A DNA stretch of 64,000 nt, taken from NCBI GenBank assembly GCA_900553895.1, contig USFB01000006.1, positions 21,536-85,535 on the forward strand, written 5' to 3'. The notes beneath the pieces are model-generated. The model worked only from the letters and a program-made list of their open reading frames with translations. It was not told the DNA's origin and searched no databases. Every line of letters starts with the position of its first letter. The stretch's first letter is position 1. Below are positions 19,301 through 27,490 of this stretch, piece by piece. This DNA is from an uncultured bacterium (GTDB taxonomy: Bacteria; Cyanobacteriota; Vampirovibrionia; Gastranaerophilales; Gastranaerophilaceae). The position numbers were made by a program, and so were the translations under genes.

Positions 19301-20327
19301 TAATATTTCCTGCTATATTTGTTATTAACCCGTTGATATCGTTTTTTGCTTTTATAGTATTTCCAACGATTTGCCCAATTTCTAGCGTGTTGTTAATCGT
19401 TCCGTTTTCGTTGTATATTAATCCGCCATCAATTTTTAAATTAGAATCAATTATATTGCCGGAAAAAGAACCAATATGCAAATTATCAATCGTTCCAAGC
19501 TTATTTTGTATAAAGCCGCCTGTAACCGAATTATTAGTGGTAGTTATAGTATTATCTTTTACTTCATTCCAATTTATTGATTGAACACTACTATTCTCAT
19601 TATTTAAAATTCCGCCGTAAACATTAACTTTTGCAGTAATTTTATTTTTACTTACATCACCGTTCAAATTCAATTCGCCAACCGGGGTTAAAGTTCGTCT
19701 GTTATAAATTAATCCTCCCAAAACATTCCCTGCTGATGTTATTTGGTTATCGATTAAATCTGATATAATTCCTTTGGATTTTGCCGTTTGAATATATATA
19801 GCTCCACCCATAATACTGTTATTTTGAATATTTACTCTGCTAGAAGAAACACTAACATTGTTAAGAGTTGCATCGCAATCATTAAAAAACAAAACAGGTC
19901 CATTTTGAACAGCAGATGTCGTTCTATCGCTAATATCAACATTTTCCAATAATATAGTTGTATTTGCATTATTAACATTTATACTGGAATTTTTTCCAAT
20001 ATATTTCATGTTTTTGAGAGTTAAATTTGAATTGTTTGAAAAAACAAATCTTGAATCTTTTTCATTTATTAGATTATTTCCATCTCCATCAATTTCAATT
20101 GAATTAGCCCCAATTTTGATTGTACCCAAACTTGTAATATCTACAACACCTTCAAGCTGTATGTTAGTAGGTTCAGTTGCTTTTTGTATTACATTTTTTA
20201 ATTCAGTACCTGAAGAAACCGTGACATCTTTAGCAACTACAAAACTATTGCCACTAAATATTAATGTCAAAAGAGTTGAATATAATAATAATTTCTTCTT
20301 ATTTAGTCTACTTCTAGCTTCCTTCAT
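13350..20327 (-). CDS. Giant autotransporter-like surface protein
   Basis: 2325 residues. A positively charged signal peptide (about 1-33, core LLLYSTLLTLIFSG) precedes a passenger of about 1900 residues rich in N, T, S, G and I. Many short units of the type GGxIxN or GNxI are typical of right-handed beta-helix adhesins. Two stretches of about 80 residues, starting with VTNNAIISQSVNVNDSGKL and VTNNALISQNVNVDSTGKL, are clear repeats. Residues about 1940-2255 form a C-terminal beta-barrel with alternating aromatic strands ending in FGFKWTIG, but about 70 further residues follow. It probably mediates adhesion at the cell surface. Base composition is more AT-rich than housekeeping genes. Confidence 0.85.
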   Translation of the reverse strand: MKEARSRLNKKKLLLYSTLLTLIFSGNSFVVAKDVTVSSGTELKNVIQKATEPTNIQLEGVVDITSLGTIKIGANSIEIDGDGNNLINEKDSRFVFSNNSNLTLKNMKYIGKNSSINVNNANTTILLENVDISDRTTSAVQNGPVLFFNDCDATLNNVSVSSSRVNIQNNSIMGGAIYIQTAKSKGIISDLIDNQITSAGNVLGGLIYNRRTLTPVGELNLNGDVSKNKITAKVNVYGGILNNENSSVQSINWNEVKDNTITTTNNSVTGGFIQNKLGTIDNLHIGSFSGNIIDSNLKIDGGLIYNENGTINNTLEIGQIVGNTIKAKNDINGLITNIAGNINSISIGSVSNNNIEMNFLRGGVINLQGANVNDIVIGEINNNVITGNENSTSTGFVLYLKESPKDSKISSNIGNLAVGQIQGNTIKATNITSLLLRSALVPVEDAIVISKNGNITVDDISNNNLVAIDCNDNARGGIIYNFLYGGLKTTNTTVSLGDINLKQVSNNRLESIISAPDDTKALGGRHASGGIIANSIQSCQGNAIIKSINGEYIGNTLVSKSKLMDASGGVISNSISGQGNAFVGIGYTLDENNKIIPVKDAILGTYKNNSVQSTELSTNGGVIANYVEKSLNNDDIAQIGNIKAYFSGNYAVSTENSAYGGAISNFYTKSEQDYKNAIIDSINSIFENNYAKTESANPLKGAYGGAIINTATIKAINNSIFKNNYASSVNGSSAHGGAIYTRQDLVINANNNGLSEFTGNYVSTDGGVTKNYEAINVGASGKTLTLNATTNGTILLNDYINGVSGYNVLLTGDSTGTIKLFDKADIKGGANVIVGENVVIDTADGAIQSFSEFNSLNSSAKAKYNIDLDLSKVDGSNSDYTIGDKIADGFTTKTSSSGSITLDSLNFVDTAFDDILDKNLKIQIIQNNDNTDNLQLALSDKLTPLTSAVGKITQIITSITKPLTPTVNYKDIFGDITTTKDVYGMLGLNKTNTVNDSLNLKITKIDTNTVATISDALVALTNAELKDKDGNILDKTFNLFDEDLLGNKTPANYKLSDNLGSTYKNLNIVGATKTDALGELTLSELDLNGKSSFVVNSGSTLNISDIKLKGNETVITNNGGNLNFANNNYIDGKITGTTAMNSGVLGTDANNLDVTLINNGTLNLGVGNIEKEITGSGLTNILNVVTNNAIISQSVNVNDSGKLIVGANIGNLVNTGEVIANATNLTGTINNSGILNLSGTLDKTISGNGTTKVNGILNLAPSTTIDGILDMNNGTISTSDLSYSKYDITTINGVGNATIDVDWSNSKADSFNSTSGSGVLNLTLNQTETENIWDTKTIKITNGGVGIFLDTTTGVKEKEILGSDDLRANTDWSDKFGAWKRTDTYSEKTSAIKSSGSLVNDSILYEVIKTNEGVKYYTTDGDTLALIVQNTVAGSKDKTFTTTNANDRYIVKENLGILADNLTISGATDGTNTSTIILGDKQGITISDANSLTVKDVKISSDGLIINATSNNAKITLDNATLQGDILNQGDLSVKNSTSVLKITGAGKTDIDTTGKVIVSELIQKELTNTGNLTVNNLKISTNANNSGTITNNGLASEIKNLTNSGAINGNGNLEISGTSSNLGNISQSIIKVTGTLDNTLGTLTATDKIENAGSITTVADKIIATKGIINENLLTLTNGTLSSQVSGTGTTNIIGSVTNNALISQNVNVDSTGKLTVNANIGNLINSGEVTSNTNDLTGTITNSGVLNLSGTLDKAILGNGTTKIADDSLTMLDGAVVKGILDINNQTLNVLATNTTNMFNDVNMNSGTLNLINNSINNLSANSLKINGNVNILVDADLKNAMMDRLPSTTVANGLITVSGINLLSDSASEKTYIPFAYDSFKEKVQTNITTVGKDVNNEYQTTSFAPIYKYDVSYNPNNGYFLFSRGGGKSSADFNPAVLSGAVNSQVGAYSAINETFSYAFRHADYSFMPLPKKIRTLGNQYAISDPRAIQYENDYSKAGGTWYQPYANFENVGLSNGPRVDIQSYGSLIGGDSRYIQLKRGWGTVITPYIGYNGTSQSYSGVSTTTNGGILGLTQTFYNGNFFTALTINAGASNGESHTMYGRENYTALMAGIGSKTGYNYEFNNGKFIIQPSIFMAYTYVNTFDYTNAAGVKISSDPLHSIQLHPSIKFMGNIGRGWQPYAKVGMVWNILNETKFTANDVRLPEMSIKPYIEYGVGLQKNWNDKCSGFLQAMLREGGRNGIVLTFGFKWTIGNESKPIEKVQNSTKYVLNEPAVPVQKIKINLQSMAQSQIIPIQKVNNLPKNIVQTSNDIVYLDSRLNI

Positions 20328-20399
20328 TACAAATTATCATAATCAAAATAGGGCATAAATTCAAATAACGATAAAGTAGTATAATGCTACCAATATCAA

Positions 20400-20552
20400 G
20401 ATAACTGAACATCTTTTAAGGAGTTCTCGTAAAGTTCAAAATAGGAATTTGCATATAAATTTCACTTCCGTTTAGCAGAATAAATTTGGAGATACGGTAA
20501 AGATATTTACTAGCAAAAAATATTTTTACCTGTTTTATGTAAACATAAAACC
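20400..20552 (+). pseudogene. Possible remnant of a short coding region
   Basis: The 225-base gap before the 20553 gene contains AAGGAG at 20420, then a frame reading KVQNRNLHINFTSV, a TAG, and QNKFGDTVKIFTSKKYFY. The ribosome site and coding-like frame with an in-frame stop and no proper start look like a decayed gene beginning. It could equally be chance in AT-rich DNA. Confidence 0.25.
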
Positions 20553-21554
20553 ATGTACACAAATTCTATATATAAATCACCTTATACGCCCAACTTACAG
20601 AAATCATCTGTCAACATTCCAAAAATATCTTCTGTAAGTATGAAATTTTCTCCTGCTTTTGAAGGGGATGCTTTTATTTTAAATAGTAATCAAAAAATTC
20701 TCATAAAAAATAACTCGAGCTTTATTGCAAAATTAAAAAATTCATTTTCTGCAATCAAAGAAAAATTTTTTAATTCGCAAGATAAAAAAATACTTGAACG
20801 AGAAGAAGGTTTAGCAAACAGTTGTTTAACAGATACCATGAAAATGGCTTTTATTAATGCAAAAAATATACTGGAAAACATTGACTGTTTTGATTCCAAA
20901 GATTTAACTCAACTTCCTGAAGAACAAAAAAGAATCTTGAGAAAAAGTGTTAAGACACCATATTTCTGTTTTCAAAATTATACGATTTCTAATGATGCAA
21001 AAAAATACATAAAAGAGGCTAAAAGTTTAAAATCACAATTAAAACAAAGGTTCCCGGATGGTTTTTCTGTCGTTTCAGTTGGAAGTTCACCATCCGTTTT
21101 GTGTGATATTCTTAAGCTGGAAAATATAAATGTCAAATATTTGCCATTTTCGAGAGTTTTAGGGTTTGTGTGTAGAACAAATAATAATTGCATCAAAAAG
21201 CTATATAAAGAATCCGGCATCACACGTGATTATATCAACAAAGAAAAAAATGTTGTATTCATTGATTACACTTATTCAGGCAAGTGTTTAAAATCTATAA
21301 AAACCCTTACAGAAGCAATGTTCAACAAACAAAAAAATGTACACTTTTTAAGCATAAATAAAGACTTAAAACTAGATGAAGAATTTGTAGAACTTTATTT
21401 AAAATCATCCAACAACGGTTCTTTTTCATTTGTTTCACCGTTGGATAATCCGAAAGCATTAAATCTTTATGTAAACGATAAGTCAAAATTCAAGCCATCA
21501 TTTGCCTCAAAGCTAATGAGATTTGCGCTATTAGATAAATACGGACAAATTTAA
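20553..21554 (+). CDS. Hypothetical protein with a phosphoribosyltransferase-like motif
   Basis: 333 residues. The N-terminal 40 or so are low-complexity (S, P, K, N) without a signal peptide. Around residues 231-245 NVVFIDYTYSGKCLKSI resembles the PRPP-binding loop of type I phosphoribosyltransferases (hydrophobic strand, acidic residues, then TGxT-like turn), and VVSVGSSPSVL near 172-182 could be the pyrophosphate loop. The second acidic residue of the classical PRPP motif is missing, so catalysis is doubtful. It is a single gene between the autotransporter and the lpt run. Function unknown. Confidence 0.6.
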   Translation: MYTNSIYKSPYTPNLQKSSVNIPKISSVSMKFSPAFEGDAFILNSNQKILIKNNSSFIAKLKNSFSAIKEKFFNSQDKKILEREEGLANSCLTDTMKMAFINAKNILENIDCFDSKDLTQLPEEQKRILRKSVKTPYFCFQNYTISNDAKKYIKEAKSLKSQLKQRFPDGFSVVSVGSSPSVLCDILKLENINVKYLPFSRVLGFVCRTNNNCIKKLYKESGITRDYINKEKNVVFIDYTYSGKCLKSIKTLTEAMFNKQKNVHFLSINKDLKLDEEFVELYLKSSNNGSFSFVSPLDNPKALNLYVNDKSKFKPSFASKLMRFALLDKYGQI

Positions 21555-21574
21555 TTGGCTATTTATTCTTCTTG

Positions 21575-21603
21575 TGTACATTTCGTCCCCACTGTGTTAA
21601 AAT
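21575..21603 (+). promoter_or_regulatory. Promoter of the lptC run, predicted leaderless
   Basis: TGTACA (21575-21580), 17-base spacer, TAAAAT (21598-21603). The -10 ends six bases before ATG 21610 and there is no Shine-Dalgarno. Confidence 0.45.
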
Positions 21604-21609
21604 TTTGAT

Positions 21610-22218
21610 ATGGAATATCTTAAAACATTATATGAGAGATTTAAGGGATTAGATAAGAAGAAACGCAATTATTTTATTGCTGTATTTGCGGTGATTTTTG
21701 TCATGGCTTGGGCGTTTATTTCAGCAGGTGTAATCACTGCGAACTTTAACCGTTCACAACTTAAAAACTCTGAAGATGAACAAAAAGTTGATGCATCCGG
21801 CATTATTATTACTGAAACAAAAGACGGTAATAAATATTTTGAAATCTACGGTGAAACGGGGCATTACAGCAATGACCACAGTATTGCAACTCTTAATAAT
21901 GTAATCGGTAATTTTTATAAAGAAAACAAAGTTGCAATGAGCTTTCAATCTTCTAAAGGAACGTATGATGAAAATGCAGGTGTGATAACTCTTTATGATC
22001 ATACTTATATTGTCCTGGAAGACGGAACATCGCTTAACACGGACAAATTGACATGGTACGGCAACGGTAAAGAAACTGTTGCGGATGGTCACGTTGTTAT
22101 CAAGAAAAACCGTGAAATGGTTGCAACGGCACAAAAAGGTGTTATCGACCCAGGGTATGAAAAATTTAGAATCATCGGTAAAACCAATACAAAGATTTTT
22201 AGCGATAAGGAGAAATAA
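21610..22218 (+). CDS. lptC: LPS export periplasmic protein LptC
   Basis: 202 residues: a basic N-terminus, one membrane anchor (about 21-42, YFIAVFAVIFVMAWAFISAG), then a periplasmic beta-rich domain with the GxxxYFEIYGETGHYSN type of repeat seen in LptC/YrbK. LptC passes lipopolysaccharide from the LptB2FG transporter to LptA. Placement directly before an OstA-fold protein (TAATG junction) supports the call. First gene of a five-gene run. Confidence 0.82.
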   Translation: MEYLKTLYERFKGLDKKKRNYFIAVFAVIFVMAWAFISAGVITANFNRSQLKNSEDEQKVDASGIIITETKDGNKYFEIYGETGHYSNDHSIATLNNVIGNFYKENKVAMSFQSSKGTYDENAGVITLYDHTYIVLEDGTSLNTDKLTWYGNGKETVADGHVVIKKNREMVATAQKGVIDPGYEKFRIIGKTNTKIFSDKEK

Positions 22219-23174
22219 TGAAAAGGATTTTAATAGTCGCATTACTTATATTATCAAGCTTAGCGGTTTTTTCTTCTGACTTGATTATCGAATCAAAAAC
22301 TCAAACATTTTCTGATTCGGAACACAAGATTAAACTTGATGGCGGAGTTAAAGTTAAACTGGATAATCTAACGGTACAAAGTGATAGAGCAGATGTTTCA
22401 GTAAGACGTAATAATAAGCTTGATACGGCAACTTTTTATGACAAGCCTTACGCCTACGAAGTAAACGAAAACAAGAAAAGAGAAGTTAAAGCAAATATTT
22501 TGCAAGTTTCTTTGATTAATAAAGTTGTTAGAGCAGAAGGCGAAGCTCAATCAGTAATCACGGAGGGTAATACGCCTATCGTTGTTATTAACGCCGATGT
22601 TCAAGAATACGATACAAAAAGCAGTGTAATGGTTTGTACGGGCGGTGTAACAATCAAATACAAAGACATTGATACTTATTCAGATAAAGCGGTTATTATA
22701 GCAGACCAAAAAGGCGGTTTGAGAAAAATCGACTTAATCGGTAACGCTAAAGTTAAACAAGAACAAAACGAATCAGAAGGTCACCATTTTGTTTATAATC
22801 CGATAACGGAAGAAATGAGTGTTTCAGGTAATACAAAAACAATTGCAATTTCCGATGATGGTAAAAAATTGACAATTCACTCTGATTATCAGCAATACAG
22901 CAAACAACAAAACACTTATGTCGGAAGTGGTCACGTAAAAGTTTGGTATGATGATTATTATGCACAAGGACCGAAGGTTTCAGTATTCCCGGATTCTAAA
23001 ACTAATAAACCAAACGAAATTTATTTTGTAGGACGTTCTAAGATTGTACAACAAGATAAAGATATTATTGCCGACAAAATCAAAATGACGATGGATCCAA
23101 AAGATTTCGTAGCCGAAGGCAACGTTAGAACAATCATTCACAACATTGATACAAAAGACGAAGAGGACTTATAA
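22218..23174 (+). CDS. lptA: LptA/OstA-fold periplasmic LPS transport protein
   Basis: 318 residues with a cleavable signal peptide (about 1-19). The mature part repeats the OstA pattern of beta strands: SKTQTFSDSEHKIKLDGGVK, AEGEAQSVITEG, CTGGVTIKYKDIDTYSD, GSGHVKVWYDDYYAQGPKV and FVAEGNVRTII. E. coli LptA has 185 residues, so this one carries extra strands and may span more of the periplasm alone. Start shares one base with the lptC stop. Confidence 0.8.
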   Translation: MKRILIVALLILSSLAVFSSDLIIESKTQTFSDSEHKIKLDGGVKVKLDNLTVQSDRADVSVRRNNKLDTATFYDKPYAYEVNENKKREVKANILQVSLINKVVRAEGEAQSVITEGNTPIVVINADVQEYDTKSSVMVCTGGVTIKYKDIDTYSDKAVIIADQKGGLRKIDLIGNAKVKQEQNESEGHHFVYNPITEEMSVSGNTKTIAISDDGKKLTIHSDYQQYSKQQNTYVGSGHVKVWYDDYYAQGPKVSVFPDSKTNKPNEIYFVGRSKIVQQDKDIIADKIKMTMDPKDFVAEGNVRTIIHNIDTKDEEDL

Positions 23175-23942
23175 ATGTCAGAAAAAATAGATAAGGCAAT
23201 GAGCCTGTTTAAAGAGCGTAAATACAAAGAGGCAATTGATGCTTTTCATTCGGTTTTGGAAACAGAACCTGATAATGCTGATATTTATAACAATTTAGGT
23301 GTTGCGTATTCTTGTTTAGCTAATTTTGAACAAGCTGAAAACTATTATGTTAAAGCAATCGAGCTTGACCCAGAACTTGCGCAAGCTTATATTAACCTTT
23401 CGGATTTGTATTATAAAGCCGGCGATTTAGCCTCCGCGCTTGGAACTTTGCAACGCGGAAGTTACGAATTGCAAGATAATTTAGCAATAGCACATTTGTT
23501 AGCAAGGGTTTATATAGAAGACCAAAGATGGGATGATGCTATTGACGAATTAGAGAGAGTTTTGGATGGTGAACCTGAAAACTATGATGCTTATTATGAT
23601 TTAGGTCATGTTTATTTTGAACTCGGTGATTACGAAAGCGCGATTTCTAACTTTGAAACAGTTATAACTTATCAAGAAAACAATGAACTTCTTTATTACG
23701 CTTTAGCGCAAGCTTATGAGGCAAACAATGAAATTGATAAAGCAATTTCAAATTATTTGAAGGCAATTGCCGTTAATGACAAATTTACGCTTGCGTACAA
23801 AAAAGTTGGCGTGCTGTTCTTGGCAAGAAACGATTACGAAGACGCGATTGAATATTTTGAAGACTATATGAATTTTGATATTCCGCAAGAAGAAAAAGAC
23901 AGTGTAGAAAAGTTAGTTGAAAGAATAAAAGCTAAGATATAG
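23175..23942 (+). CDS. Tetratricopeptide repeat protein
   Basis: 255 residues made of about seven TPR units, for example YKEAIDAFHSVLETEPDNAD, NLGVAYSCLANFEQAENYYV and DLGHVYFELGDYESAISNFE, each with the W/L-G-Y-A-F-A-P spacing. No signal peptide, so a cytosolic scaffold is likely. The ATG follows the lptA stop directly. The partner is unknown; position suggests envelope biogenesis, which is weak inference. Confidence 0.88.
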   Translation: MSEKIDKAMSLFKERKYKEAIDAFHSVLETEPDNADIYNNLGVAYSCLANFEQAENYYVKAIELDPELAQAYINLSDLYYKAGDLASALGTLQRGSYELQDNLAIAHLLARVYIEDQRWDDAIDELERVLDGEPENYDAYYDLGHVYFELGDYESAISNFETVITYQENNELLYYALAQAYEANNEIDKAISNYLKAIAVNDKFTLAYKKVGVLFLARNDYEDAIEYFEDYMNFDIPQEEKDSVEKLVERIKAKI

Positions 23943-23962
23943 TTTCTTTTCTAGTGTACTTA

Positions 23963-23971
23963 TGCTAAAAT
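23963..23971 (+). promoter_or_regulatory. Extended -10 promoter of dprA, predicted leaderless
   Basis: TG-C-TAAAAT (TG 23963-23964, hexamer 23966-23971) ends six bases before ATG 23978; no Shine-Dalgarno. Confidence 0.5.
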
Positions 23972-23977
23972 CGAGTA

Positions 23978-25063
23978 ATGAACGACAAATATTGGATAGC
24001 GTTTTCTGCGATAGAACAACTTGATTCAACTTTTATCCAAAGGTTGTACAATTATTTTGGCGATATTGAAACAGCTTTCAAAGCTGAACTTAAAGACCTT
24101 GAACAAATAGAAGAATTGAGTGTAAGAAAAGCCAAAAATTTTATAGAAAAGAAAAAGAATATTAATCCCGATAAAGCTTTAGAAGAGGTTTTGAAGCGCG
24201 GAATTAAGTTTATTACGTTTGATTCAACCGATTATCCTTATATGTTGTCACAAATTTCAAATCCACCTATGACGCTTTTTTACAAAGGTGATTTTTCGAT
24301 TTGTAATCTTGATAGAACCGTTGCGTTTGTCGGTTCAAGAAGAGCAAGTTTAAGTGGAAAAGATGGTGTAAAGCGTGTGATTTCGGACTTGAAAAATACA
24401 GATGTTTGTATTGTTTCTGGTTTAGCTTCGGGAATTGATGCCGTTTCTCATGAAAGTGCAATAGCTAATAATCTTAAGACAATCGGTGTTATTGCAAGCG
24501 GGTTTGATTATACTTATCCCGAGTCAAACAAACATCTTTACGAAAAAATAGAAAATGGCGCAGGTGTTGTAATAAGTGAATATTATCCGACATTTCAGCC
24601 ATTGAAATTTCGTTTTCCACAAAGAAACAGAATTGTAACAGGGCTTTCTTATGGAACAGTTGTAGGTGAAGCTGCACTAAAAAGCGGAGCTTTGATTTCC
24701 GCTAATTTAACTTTAGAGCAAGGGCGCGAATTAATGTGCATCCCCGGTGCAATCAATAATGTAAATACAGAAGGTATTTATAAATTAATTAAAGACGGTG
24801 CGTCAATTGTGACTTGCGGAAATGATATTTTGAACGCTCTGAATTGGGAAATTCAAAAGGCAGAACCCACGAAGAAAATTGATTTGTCTTTAAATCCGCA
24901 AGAAAAAATAATTTTTGATATAATAGGAATTGAGCCAAAAGGTTTTGATGAAATTCAGACCGAAACAAAGCTTGAAACGGATGAACTTTTATCTTTATTA
25001 ACAGTTATGGAGATAAAAAGTTTGGTGGAACATATAGACGGAGATAGGTATAAAAGAGCATGA
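23978..25063 (+). CDS. dprA: DNA processing protein DprA
   Basis: 361 residues of the DprA/Smf family, which binds incoming single-stranded DNA and loads RecA during natural transformation. The Rossmann-like core is clear: VAFVGSRRAS near 109-118, VSGLASGIDAVSHESA, ASGFDYTYPESN, FPQRNRIVTGLS and SGALISANLTLEQGRE. A helical N-terminal domain and a C-terminal winged helix (about 295-361) complete the layout. It overlaps topA by four bases (ATGA). Presence suggests, but does not prove, DNA uptake ability. Confidence 0.95.
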   Translation: MNDKYWIAFSAIEQLDSTFIQRLYNYFGDIETAFKAELKDLEQIEELSVRKAKNFIEKKKNINPDKALEEVLKRGIKFITFDSTDYPYMLSQISNPPMTLFYKGDFSICNLDRTVAFVGSRRASLSGKDGVKRVISDLKNTDVCIVSGLASGIDAVSHESAIANNLKTIGVIASGFDYTYPESNKHLYEKIENGAGVVISEYYPTFQPLKFRFPQRNRIVTGLSYGTVVGEAALKSGALISANLTLEQGRELMCIPGAINNVNTEGIYKLIKDGASIVTCGNDILNALNWEIQKAEPTKKIDLSLNPQEKIIFDIIGIEPKGFDEIQTETKLETDELLSLLTVMEIKSLVEHIDGDRYKRA

Positions 25064-27363
25064 CAGCGGCAGTAGCAGAAAAGAAAACTACTAAATCAAA
25101 AAAGGAGAAGGCTTTAGTAATAGTCGAATCTCCTGCAAAATCTAAAACCATCAAAAAGATTTTGGGTGACGGTTACCAAATCGAAGCGAGTTTCGGGCAT
25201 GTAAGAAATTTGCCAGAAAAAACACTCGGCTTTGATGTTGAGCATGATTTTAAACCGACTTACGTTATTATTCCCGAAAAGAAGAAAGTTGTTACAAAAT
25301 TAAACGACCTTGCAAAGCGTTCTGACAAAGTTTATCTTGCATCCGACCCTGACCGTGAAGGGGAAGCAATTGCATGGCACGTTAGAGAACTTTTGCAAGT
25401 TCCTGATGATAAAGTTTTTAGAATAGAGTTTAACGAAATCACTCCAAAGGCTGTAAAATACGCGGTTGAACATTCGCGCCAAATAGATATGGACAAGGTT
25501 AAAGCGCAACAAACAAGGCAGATTTTGGATAAACTTGTAGGTTACAAATTGTCACCTGTTTTGTGGAAACAGTTGGGGAACTACCATCTTTCGGCAGGTC
25601 GTGTTCAATCAGTTGCACTTCGCATGATTTGCGAAAGAGAAGAAGAAATAGAAGCTTTCGTACCAAAAGAATATTGGTCAATTCATACAATTATGGATAA
25701 AGATGGCAAACTTTTTGAAGCGGAAGTTAATAAATACAAAAACAAGAAAATTGAGATTAACAACGAAGAAGAAGCAAACAAGATTAAAGAATTTTTGCTT
25801 AATCCTGAAACAGAATTTGTTGTTGATAAGGTTACAAAAAAAGAAACAAAAAGAAAGCCGACAGCACCATTTATTACATCAACTTTACAACGTGCAGCGA
25901 GTTCAAAACTCGGTTTCGGCGTTTCTAAAACAATGCAGGTTGCACAAAAACTTTATGAAGGTATCGAAATTGACGGCACTCCAATAGGTTTGATTACCTA
26001 TATGAGAACCGATAGTGTACGTATTTCCGATGACGCGCACGAGATGGCGAAAAAGTTTATCACAGAAAACTATGGTGAAAAATATTATCCGCCAACAACG
26101 AATGTTTATGTAAAAGGCAAACAAAACGTGCAGGACGCCCACGAAGCCATTCGTCCTTCTTATCCTGAAAGAACACCTGAAAGCATCAAGCAGTATCTTG
26201 CACCAGACCAGTACAAACTTTACAAACTGATTTGGGAAAAATTCATGTCTTCTCAAATGGCACCGGCTGAAATTGCAAACAAAACAATTGACATTAAAGC
26301 AGGTGATTATAACTTGAAAGCCGGTACAAGCAAAATTTTGTTTGATGGTTTCTTGAAACTTTATAATGACGCAGAAGAAGATGAAAAAGATGCAGATGCA
26401 AAAATTCCTGATTTGGAAAAAGATGATAAAGTTAAATGTAAGGAAATTAATCCGAAACAACACTTTACGCAACCGCCTCCAAGATACAACGAAGCTTCAT
26501 TGGTTAAAGCGTTAGAAGAACATGGAATTGGTCGTCCGTCTACTTATGCAACGATTATTACTGTTATTCAGACTCGTAAATATGTAGAAAAACGCGACAA
26601 AGCTCTAGTTCCGACTCTTTTAGGCAGAACAGTTTGTAAGCAATTAGTAGACCAGTTTGCAAATATTATGGATTACAAATTTACTGCCGGCATGGAAGAA
26701 AAATTGGACGAAATCGCTGAAAAGAAAGCCGTTTGGAATGTTGTTTTAAAAGAATTTTATTCTCCGTTTATGGAGGTTGTTAATTCCGTAATGCAAACCG
26801 CACAAAGGGTTAATATTGAAAGTGACAAAAAATGTCCTAATTGCGGTAAAGTTATGTTGGTTAAAACCAGCCGTTTCGGAACACAATTTTTAGGTTGTTC
26901 AGGTTATCCTGAATGTAAAACAATTATTTCATTAAATAACAGCATGGAATTAGATGATGCTAATAAAGACGGCGAACCTCAAACCGTTGATGAGAAATGC
27001 GAAAAATGCGGTGGTGCAATGGTTATGAAAATCGGTCCTTATGGAAAATATTTGGAATGTAAGGAATGTGGAAACCGTAAAAAATACATCCGCTCAACTG
27101 GAGTTAAATGTCCAAAATGTGGCGAAGGTATGATTGTCGAAAAAAAATCTAAATACGGCAAAATCTTCTTTGGATGTAACAGATATCCTGATTGTTCATA
27201 CGCTTTGTGGGATGAACCGACAGGTAACAAATGTCCTGAATGTGGCGAATTATTGTTAAAGAAAACTACCAAAAACGGAGTGTTTGAGGTTTGTTCAAGC
27301 AGAACATGTTCCTATAAAAAGGCGATGGAGACGGAAGAAGGGACTGAAGAAAAAAGTGAATAG
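25060..27363 (+). CDS. topA: DNA topoisomerase I
   Basis: A 767-residue type IA topoisomerase that relaxes negative supercoils. N-terminal Toprim domain with VESPAKSKTI and DPDREGEAIAWH; catalytic tyrosine Y314 in ITYMRTDSVR; HEAIRPSYPERTP and EHGIGRPSTYATI in the gate domains. The C-terminus has four four-cysteine zinc ribbons starting with CPNCGKVM, CEKCGGAM, CPKCGEGM and CPECGELL. The pairing with dprA by a four-base overlap is a common bacterial arrangement. Confidence 0.97.
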   Translation: MTAAVAEKKTTKSKKEKALVIVESPAKSKTIKKILGDGYQIEASFGHVRNLPEKTLGFDVEHDFKPTYVIIPEKKKVVTKLNDLAKRSDKVYLASDPDREGEAIAWHVRELLQVPDDKVFRIEFNEITPKAVKYAVEHSRQIDMDKVKAQQTRQILDKLVGYKLSPVLWKQLGNYHLSAGRVQSVALRMICEREEEIEAFVPKEYWSIHTIMDKDGKLFEAEVNKYKNKKIEINNEEEANKIKEFLLNPETEFVVDKVTKKETKRKPTAPFITSTLQRAASSKLGFGVSKTMQVAQKLYEGIEIDGTPIGLITYMRTDSVRISDDAHEMAKKFITENYGEKYYPPTTNVYVKGKQNVQDAHEAIRPSYPERTPESIKQYLAPDQYKLYKLIWEKFMSSQMAPAEIANKTIDIKAGDYNLKAGTSKILFDGFLKLYNDAEEDEKDADAKIPDLEKDDKVKCKEINPKQHFTQPPPRYNEASLVKALEEHGIGRPSTYATIITVIQTRKYVEKRDKALVPTLLGRTVCKQLVDQFANIMDYKFTAGMEEKLDEIAEKKAVWNVVLKEFYSPFMEVVNSVMQTAQRVNIESDKKCPNCGKVMLVKTSRFGTQFLGCSGYPECKTIISLNNSMELDDANKDGEPQTVDEKCEKCGGAMVMKIGPYGKYLECKECGNRKKYIRSTGVKCPKCGEGMIVEKKSKYGKIFFGCNRYPDCSYALWDEPTGNKCPECGELLLKKTTKNGVFEVCSSRTCSYKKAMETEEGTEEKSE

Positions 27364-27365
27364 AA

Positions 27366-27490
27366 CATAAGGGAATAAGAGGTTATAGAAATATTTTTAA
27401 CAAAAATACGTTAATCTAACGAAAAATATTATTATAAATGTTTTATACCACCTATTCCCTTATTACCCTATTACCTTATTCCCTTCCTAG
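27366..27490. repeat. Nested hairpin element H1 with octamer-repeat arms
   Basis: Left arm begins AAGGGAATAAGAGG (27369); right arm (27450-27486) is four degenerate octamers CTATTCCC, TTATTACC, CTATTACC, TTATTCCC. Between them an AT-rich core holds CGTTA-ATC-TAACG inside AATATTTTT/AAAAATATT. It fills the convergent topA-gmk gap and could also terminate both. Confidence 0.75.

Noticed and set aside
14701..20358. Plus-strand open frames opposite the autotransporter gene
   Set aside because: They lack ribosome sites and reflect the low-complexity complement of one long minus-strand gene with clear domain structure.
25903..26472. A 189-codon minus-strand frame inside topA
   Set aside because: It is the complement of a conserved topoisomerase region and reads as F/C/I-rich sequence without any domain.
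27450..27486. Octamer arrays as a CRISPR array
   Set aside because: Units are 8 bases, contiguous and degenerate, without spacers, and no cas gene is present.
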